Below are positions 60,542-64,000 of a stretch of 64,000 bases of DNA, piece after piece. The notes beneath the pieces are model-generated. The model searched no databases and was not told the DNA's origin. It saw only the letters and a list, made by a program, of their open reading frames with translations. Origin of the DNA: Cryobacterium arcticum (GTDB taxonomy: Bacteria > Actinomycetota > Actinomycetes > Actinomycetales > Microbacteriaceae); the NCBI RefSeq assembly GCF_001679725.1, contig NZ_CP016282.1:3038001-3102000 (forward strand), given 5' to 3'. The translations under genes and the position numbers were made by a program. The first letter of the stretch is position 1, and each line of letters begins with the position of its first letter.

Positions 60542-61255
60542 TCAGGCCGCTGCGACGGCGACCGGTGTGGTCACGAAGATGTGGCCGGCGACCTCGTTGG
60601 GCAGCTCGAGTCCGTCTCCGAAACCCTCCACCTGCACGAGCACATACGAGCCCGCGGCGGAGAAGGTACCGGTGTTGCCCGGCAGCACGCCGGACTGCTT
60701 GAGCTGGGAGAGCAGCTCGGGGTCGAACTGTACGGGCTCGCCCAGGCGACGGATGACGGCGCTCACCGGCTGGGTCGACGCGGCAACCACGTCGAGCAGG
60801 TTGGTGACACCGGCCATGAACGCGACGGCGGGCGAATCGCCCAGCTCATCGAGCCCGGGGATGGGGTTGCCGTACGGGGATTCCGTGGGGTGACCAAGGA
60901 TTTCGAGGATTTTGCGCTCGACCTGCTCGCTCATCACGTGCTCCCAGCGGCAGGCTTCGTCGTGGACGAACTCCCACTCGAGGCCGATGACGTCGCTGAG
61001 CAGCCGCTCGGCCAGACGGTGCTTGCGCATGACGTGTACGGCCTTGCTGCGGCCGCTCAGGGTGAGTTCGAGGTGACGGTCGCCGGAGACGACGACGAGG
61101 CCGTCGCGTTCCATCCGGGCCACGGTCTGGGACACCGTCGGGCCTGAGTGGCCGAGGCGCTCCGAGATGCGCGCGCGCAGGGGAACGATGTTCTCCTCCT
61201 CGAGGTCGAGGATCGTGCGGAGATACATTTCGGTCGTGTCGATAAGGTCAGTCAT
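60542..61255 (-). CDS. ideR: Iron-dependent repressor, DtxR/IdeR family
   Basis: A 237-residue three-domain repressor. HTH: DTTEMYLRTILDLEEE, SERLGHSGPTVSQTVARMER. Dimerisation/metal domain: VMRKHRLAERLLSDVIG, EACRWEHVMSEQVE with conserved Cys, His and Glu ligands, then PYGNPIPGLDEL. The C-terminal SH3-like domain is complete. This matches IdeR closely. With Fe2+ it binds boxes such as 403-421. ATG 61255 with GGGAGG upstream. Divergent from serC. Confidence 0.95.
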   Translation of the reverse strand: MTDLIDTTEMYLRTILDLEEENIVPLRARISERLGHSGPTVSQTVARMERDGLVVVSGDRHLELTLSGRSKAVHVMRKHRLAERLLSDVIGLEWEFVHDEACRWEHVMSEQVERKILEILGHPTESPYGNPIPGLDELGDSPAVAFMAGVTNLLDVVAASTQPVSAVIRRLGEPVQFDPELLSQLKQSGVLPGNTGTFSAAGSYVLVQVEGFGDGLELPNEVAGHIFVTTPVAVAAA

Positions 61256-61329
61256 CCGCAGCCTCCCGCTCGGCCATATGTGCAACGCCACAACACTACC
61301 CGTGCGACCCGGCCAACTAGAATCCAGAT

Positions 61330-62445
61330 ATGCCGGACCTACAGATCCCCACTGACTTGCTGCCCGCCGACGGACGTTTTGGCTGCGGCCCGTCCAAGAT
61401 CCGCCGGGAGCAGCTCGACTACCTCTCCGGCGCCGGCGCGAGCATCCTGGGCACCTCCCACCGTCAGGCACCGGTGAAGAACCTGGTCGGGCGCGTGCGC
61501 ACCGGCCTCAGCGACCTGTTCCGCGCCCCCGAGGGCTACGAGATCATCATGGGCAACGGCGGGTCGACCGCATTCTGGGACGCCGCCGCCTTCTCGCTCA
61601 TCGAGACCCGCGCCCAGAACCTCGTCTTCGGCGAGTTCGGCGGCAAGTTCGCCGCGGCCGCCGCCGCACCGTTCCTCACCGCCCCCGATGTGATCAAGGC
61701 CCCCGCCGGGTCACGGGCCGAGGCCGTTCCCACCGAGGGCGTCGACGTGTACGCCTGGCCGCAGAACGAGACCTCGACCGGCGTCATGGCCCCGGTCACC
61801 CGGGTGCACGGCGATGCCGGCGCGCTCACCGTGATCGACGCCACGAGCGCCGCCGCGGGCATCGACTTCGAAGCCGACCAGGCGGATGTCTACTACTTCG
61901 CCCCGCAGAAGAACCTCGCCTCCGACGGTGGCATCTGGTTCGCGCTCTTCTCCGCCGCGGCGATCGAACGCGTCGAGCGCATCGCGGCCAGCGGCCGGTA
62001 CATTCCCGAGTTCCTCAGCCTCAAGAACGCGATCGACAACTCCCGCCTCAACCAGACGCTCAACACCCCCGCGCTGTCGACGCTGCTGCTCATGGAGAAC
62101 CAGCTGGACTGGATCAACGGCAACGGCGGACTCGCCTGGGCGTCGGCGCGCACGCAGGAATCGTCATCCGTGCTCTACGACTGGGCCGCGACCGTGGACT
62201 ACGCCACCCCGTTCGTGACCGACCCGAGCCACCGCTCGCAGGTCGTCGCCACGATCGACTTCGACGACGCCATCGACGCCGCGGCGATCGCCAAGGTGCT
62301 GCGCGCCAACGGCATCGTCGACACCGAGCCGTACCGCAAGCTCGGCCGCAACCAGCTGCGCGTCGCCACCTTCACGGCCATCGAGCCGGCGGATGTGCGG
62401 AAGCTCGTCTCGTCGATCGAGTACGTAGTAGCCAACCTGGGTTAG
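61330..62445 (+). CDS. serC: Phosphoserine transaminase
   Basis: A 371-residue actinobacterial-type SerC: FGCGPSKIRREQLDYL, ILGTSHRQAPVKNLVG, WPQNETSTGVMAPVTR, PLP-lysine in YYFAPQKNLASDGG (Lys about 194). It converts phosphohydroxypyruvate plus glutamate to phosphoserine in serine synthesis and supports B6 synthesis. A TAGAAT -10-like box lies 8 bases before the ATG, so the transcript may be leaderless. The position next to DUF2530/DUF3027 is conserved in mycobacteria. Confidence 0.96.
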   Translation: MPDLQIPTDLLPADGRFGCGPSKIRREQLDYLSGAGASILGTSHRQAPVKNLVGRVRTGLSDLFRAPEGYEIIMGNGGSTAFWDAAAFSLIETRAQNLVFGEFGGKFAAAAAAPFLTAPDVIKAPAGSRAEAVPTEGVDVYAWPQNETSTGVMAPVTRVHGDAGALTVIDATSAAAGIDFEADQADVYYFAPQKNLASDGGIWFALFSAAAIERVERIAASGRYIPEFLSLKNAIDNSRLNQTLNTPALSTLLLMENQLDWINGNGGLAWASARTQESSSVLYDWAATVDYATPFVTDPSHRSQVVATIDFDDAIDAAAIAKVLRANGIVDTEPYRKLGRNQLRVATFTAIEPADVRKLVSSIEYVVANLG

Positions 62446-62453
62446 TCGCACTC

Positions 62454-62687
62454 ATGCGCCTCTGGCTCAAGGACAGCGAAAGACGGCCGGACCCGGTGCC
62501 CGCCCGCGCGAATGCGCGGAAAGCGGTGGCGGTGGGTTCGGCCGTCTGGCTGGTTGCGCTGGTGCTAGCGGTCGTTTTCCGAACTGAACTGAGCGACGCC
62601 GGCCTGGGCTGGTGGCTGTGGTGCGCCGCCATCGGGCTGGGCCTCGGCCTGGCTGGACTCGCCTTCGTGCTGCTCCGACGCCGCTAG
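62454..62687 (+). CDS. DUF2530-family small membrane protein
   Basis: A 77-residue protein: polar start MRLWLKDSERRPDPVPARA, then two helices (VGSAVWLVALVLAVVF and WWLWCAAIGLGLGLAGLAFV) and a terminal RRR. Typical DUF2530 layout and place, 8 bases after serC. Its 3' half overlaps the convergent DUF3027 gene by 123 bases. Confidence 0.82.
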   Translation: MRLWLKDSERRPDPVPARANARKAVAVGSAVWLVALVLAVVFRTELSDAGLGWWLWCAAIGLGLGLAGLAFVLLRRR

Positions 62688-63434
62688 GGCCTCGTCGACG
62701 TCAATGCCGTCATCGGCGATGTCGTCGGCGTGGAGGTCGGCCTCGTCGCCGTCGTCACTGTCATCGTCGTCGTCATCGCTGTCGTCGTCGTCATCGTCGT
62801 CGCTGTCGTCGTCATCGCTGTCGTCGTCGCTGTCGTCGTCATCACTGTCGTCGTCGGTCAGCGCGGCCGCGGCGAGTTCCTCGGCGAGCTTGGAATCGGC
62901 CAGGCGGTCGCTCCACGGCACCCATTCCGGGGCGAGCAGAGCGTCATCGCCGGGCATGAGCTCGGTTTCGAGCACCTGCGGTTCGGACTCGCCGTCGACC
63001 CGCGACAGACTGACCGTCCAGCGCCATCCCGGGTATCCGGTCATCAGGCAATCGAAGAGCAGCGAGAGCACGTGCTCACCCTCGACGATGTAGCCGATGG
63101 GTTCACCGATCGTGTCGGCCGGGGTGATCAGTTCCAAAGCCGCCCGGGCCTGGTCGGTCGCGCCGACGAGCACCTCGTCGGCCTCGAAGACCTCGTCGTC
63201 GTCGACCTCCGTGACGGCGTCGACGCCGGCCGGGGCATCCTCCGCGGGTGCCGCGTCGTCGGCGGGCGCGTCGGACGCATCCGTGTCGGCAGCAACCGCG
63301 TCGTCAGCAGGCGCGTCGGCAGCAGTCGCGTCGGGGACAGTGCTGTCAGTGGGCGTCTCGTCCACGAGCGCGCCCTCGACGGGCGTCTCAACAGGCTGGG
63401 CCGGCGGCGGGGTGGGATCGAACGGATCACGCAT
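62565..63434 (-). CDS. DUF3027-domain protein with poly-Asp tract
   Basis: A 289-residue protein from ATG 63434, overlapping the cold-shock gene stop by 8 bases. An Ala/Asp/Pro-rich N-terminal 100 residues come first. The DUF3027 core (about 105-190) is IGEPIGYIVEGEHVLSLLFD, YPGWRWTVSLSRVDGE, LLAPEWVPWSDR. A 40-residue run of almost only Asp with spaced Ser (about 190-232) and a polar tail follow. In mycobacteria DUF3027 lies beside serC. Function unknown. The tail is antisense to DUF2530, and its true 3' extent is uncertain. Confidence 0.82.
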   Translation of the reverse strand: MRDPFDPTPPPAQPVETPVEGALVDETPTDSTVPDATAADAPADDAVAADTDASDAPADDAAPAEDAPAGVDAVTEVDDDEVFEADEVLVGATDQARAALELITPADTIGEPIGYIVEGEHVLSLLFDCLMTGYPGWRWTVSLSRVDGESEPQVLETELMPGDDALLAPEWVPWSDRLADSKLAEELAAAALTDDDSDDDDSDDDSDDDDSDDDDDDDSDDDDDDSDDGDEADLHADDIADDGIDVDEALAASEQHEGESSQAEAQPDGGAPQPPAQAGVAQFSSENDR

Positions 63435-63807
63435 CCAGTTCCTCGGCAACCTTGCGCAGCATCGCCGCGATCTTCTTGCCGTGTGCACTGTCGGGGTAAC
63501 GTCCGCGGCGAAGGCTCGAGCCGATGCCGTCGAGCAGCTTGACGAGGTCTTCCACGATGATGGCCATGTCGTCGGCCGGCTTGCGGCTGAGCTTGGCCAG
63601 GCTCGGCGGAGCCTCGATGACCCGCACCGACAGCGCCTGTGCGCCGCGCTTGCCGTCGGCGATGCCGAACTCGAGCTTCATCCCGGCCTTCACGGTAACT
63701 CCGGCGGGCACCGCGGATGCGTGCAGGAAGACTTCTTGGCCGTCATCGGAGCTGATGAAGCCAAAACCCTTCTCCTCGTCGTAGAACTTGACTTTGCCGG
63801 TGGGCAT
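63427..63807 (-). CDS. Cold-shock-domain protein with C-terminal extension
   Basis: A 126-residue protein. The cold-shock fold (1-67) has RNP1 KGFGFISSDDG and RNP2-like VFLHASAV. A helical C-terminal extension of about 60 residues (DDMAIIVEDLVKLLDGIG, HGKKIAAMLRKVAEEL) is found in actinobacterial CspB-like proteins of this neighbourhood. It binds single-stranded nucleic acid. Translationally coupled to the DUF3027 gene. Confidence 0.93.
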   Translation of the reverse strand: MPTGKVKFYDEEKGFGFISSDDGQEVFLHASAVPAGVTVKAGMKLEFGIADGKRGAQALSVRVIEAPPSLAKLSRKPADDMAIIVEDLVKLLDGIGSSLRRGRYPDSAHGKKIAAMLRKVAEELDA

Positions 63808-63901
63808 CTGAACCTCGCTGTGATTTTGGGGCGCGCAGAATGCGTGCCAACCTGACCCAGCTTATTCCGTTGTAGCTGACTATGCCCCGTATCCTTGGTC
63901 T

Positions 63902-64000
63902 GTGACCACTCAAACTCCACACGACCCCGGCCGGCTCGAGAAGATCCTGGCGTACATGGTCGCGGGTGTGGTCGGCCTGTCCATCCTCGCGTTCCTCGCC
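63902..64000 (+). CDS. N-terminal part of a small membrane protein (runs off window)
   Basis: GTG 63902 opens a frame continuing past the window: MTTQTPHDPGRLEKILAYMV, then a hydrophobic helix (GVVGLSILAFLA). This N-terminus is seen in short actinobacterial membrane proteins next to the cold-shock gene, sometimes labelled multidrug ABC transporter ATPase without justification. Divergent from the cold-shock gene. Confidence 0.6.
   Translation, partial: MTTQTPHDPGRLEKILAYMVAGVVGLSILAFLA

Overview
The window is a high-GC actinobacterial chromosome segment, most likely from a Microbacteriaceae member (Cryobacterium/Leifsonia-like). The basis is the strongly G/C-ending codon use, frequent GTG starts, an IdeR-type regulator, and actinobacterial gene neighbourhoods (serC/DUF2530/DUF3027/cold-shock; rimJ/galU/5-FCL/FmdB/mscL). 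Genus assignment is inference. No rRNA, CRISPR array, prophage or complete insertion sequence was seen. About 60 protein genes, two tRNAs (Ala-CGC, Arg-CCT), several clear terminators and several unusual intergenic repeats are supported.

Layout. 1-0.4 kb: start of a siderophore-type FecCD permease behind a DtxR/IdeR box. 0.6-12 kb: mostly metabolic and membrane genes (PhzF isomerase, sulfurtransferase, MFS exporter, two aldo/keto reductases, GNAT, alpha/beta hydrolase, DUF4349 lipoprotein, acyl-CoA dehydrogenase, ThrE-type exporter). 12-15.5 kb: small proteins, an eRF1-like baeRF protein, a zinc-ribbon PD-(D/E)XK protein and an ankyrin protein. 15.7-20.2 kb: tRNA-Ala, then a block syntenic with the mycobacterial Rv0985c-Rv0996 region but without moeA. 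20.2-21.6 kb: a less GC-rich patch with a lipoprotein and remnants of a winged-helix gene and an IS3 transposase. 21.6-25.4 kb: a 1251-residue SF1-helicase-like protein whose Walker A lysine and Walker B glutamate are missing.

25.4-34.8 kb: CorA, a 4'-phosphopantetheinyl transferase, a CtpE-like P-type ATPase, a Cys-rich copper-storage-like protein, and a TetR regulator divergent from a membrane-anchored hydrolase. 34.9-40.3 kb: a two-gene unit of a Pls/PosA-type single-module NRPS (adenylation, carrier and a C-terminal membrane/hexapeptide region) and an M1 peptidase. This resembles the epsilon-poly-L-lysine synthetase/degrader pair and is the best candidate for a notable system; the phosphopantetheinyl transferase 9 kb away could activate it. 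40.6-43 kb: an EamA exporter and a MocR regulator whose start codons overlap head to head. 43.1-50.4 kb: a complete tricarboxylate/tricarballylate module (TcuA-like flavoprotein, CitA/CitB-type two-component system, TctC-TctB-TctA transporter). A shared 12-bp motif lies in front of both arms and is probably the response-regulator site.

50.5-56.2 kb: small proteins, a cytoplasmic HtrA-type protease, DUF2277, a 119-bp tandem repeat array, an oxidoreductase and tRNA-Arg. 56.3-64 kb: two secreted peptidoglycan hydrolases (CHAP and NlpC/P60) with similar 11-bp-phased upstream direct repeats, an HNH endonuclease behind an attenuator-like leader, IdeR, serC, DUF2530, a DUF3027 protein with a poly-Asp tract, and a cold-shock-domain protein.

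Starts were chosen by ribosome-binding site, family N-terminus and overlap. Specificities, operators and regulatory links are inferences unless stated otherwise.
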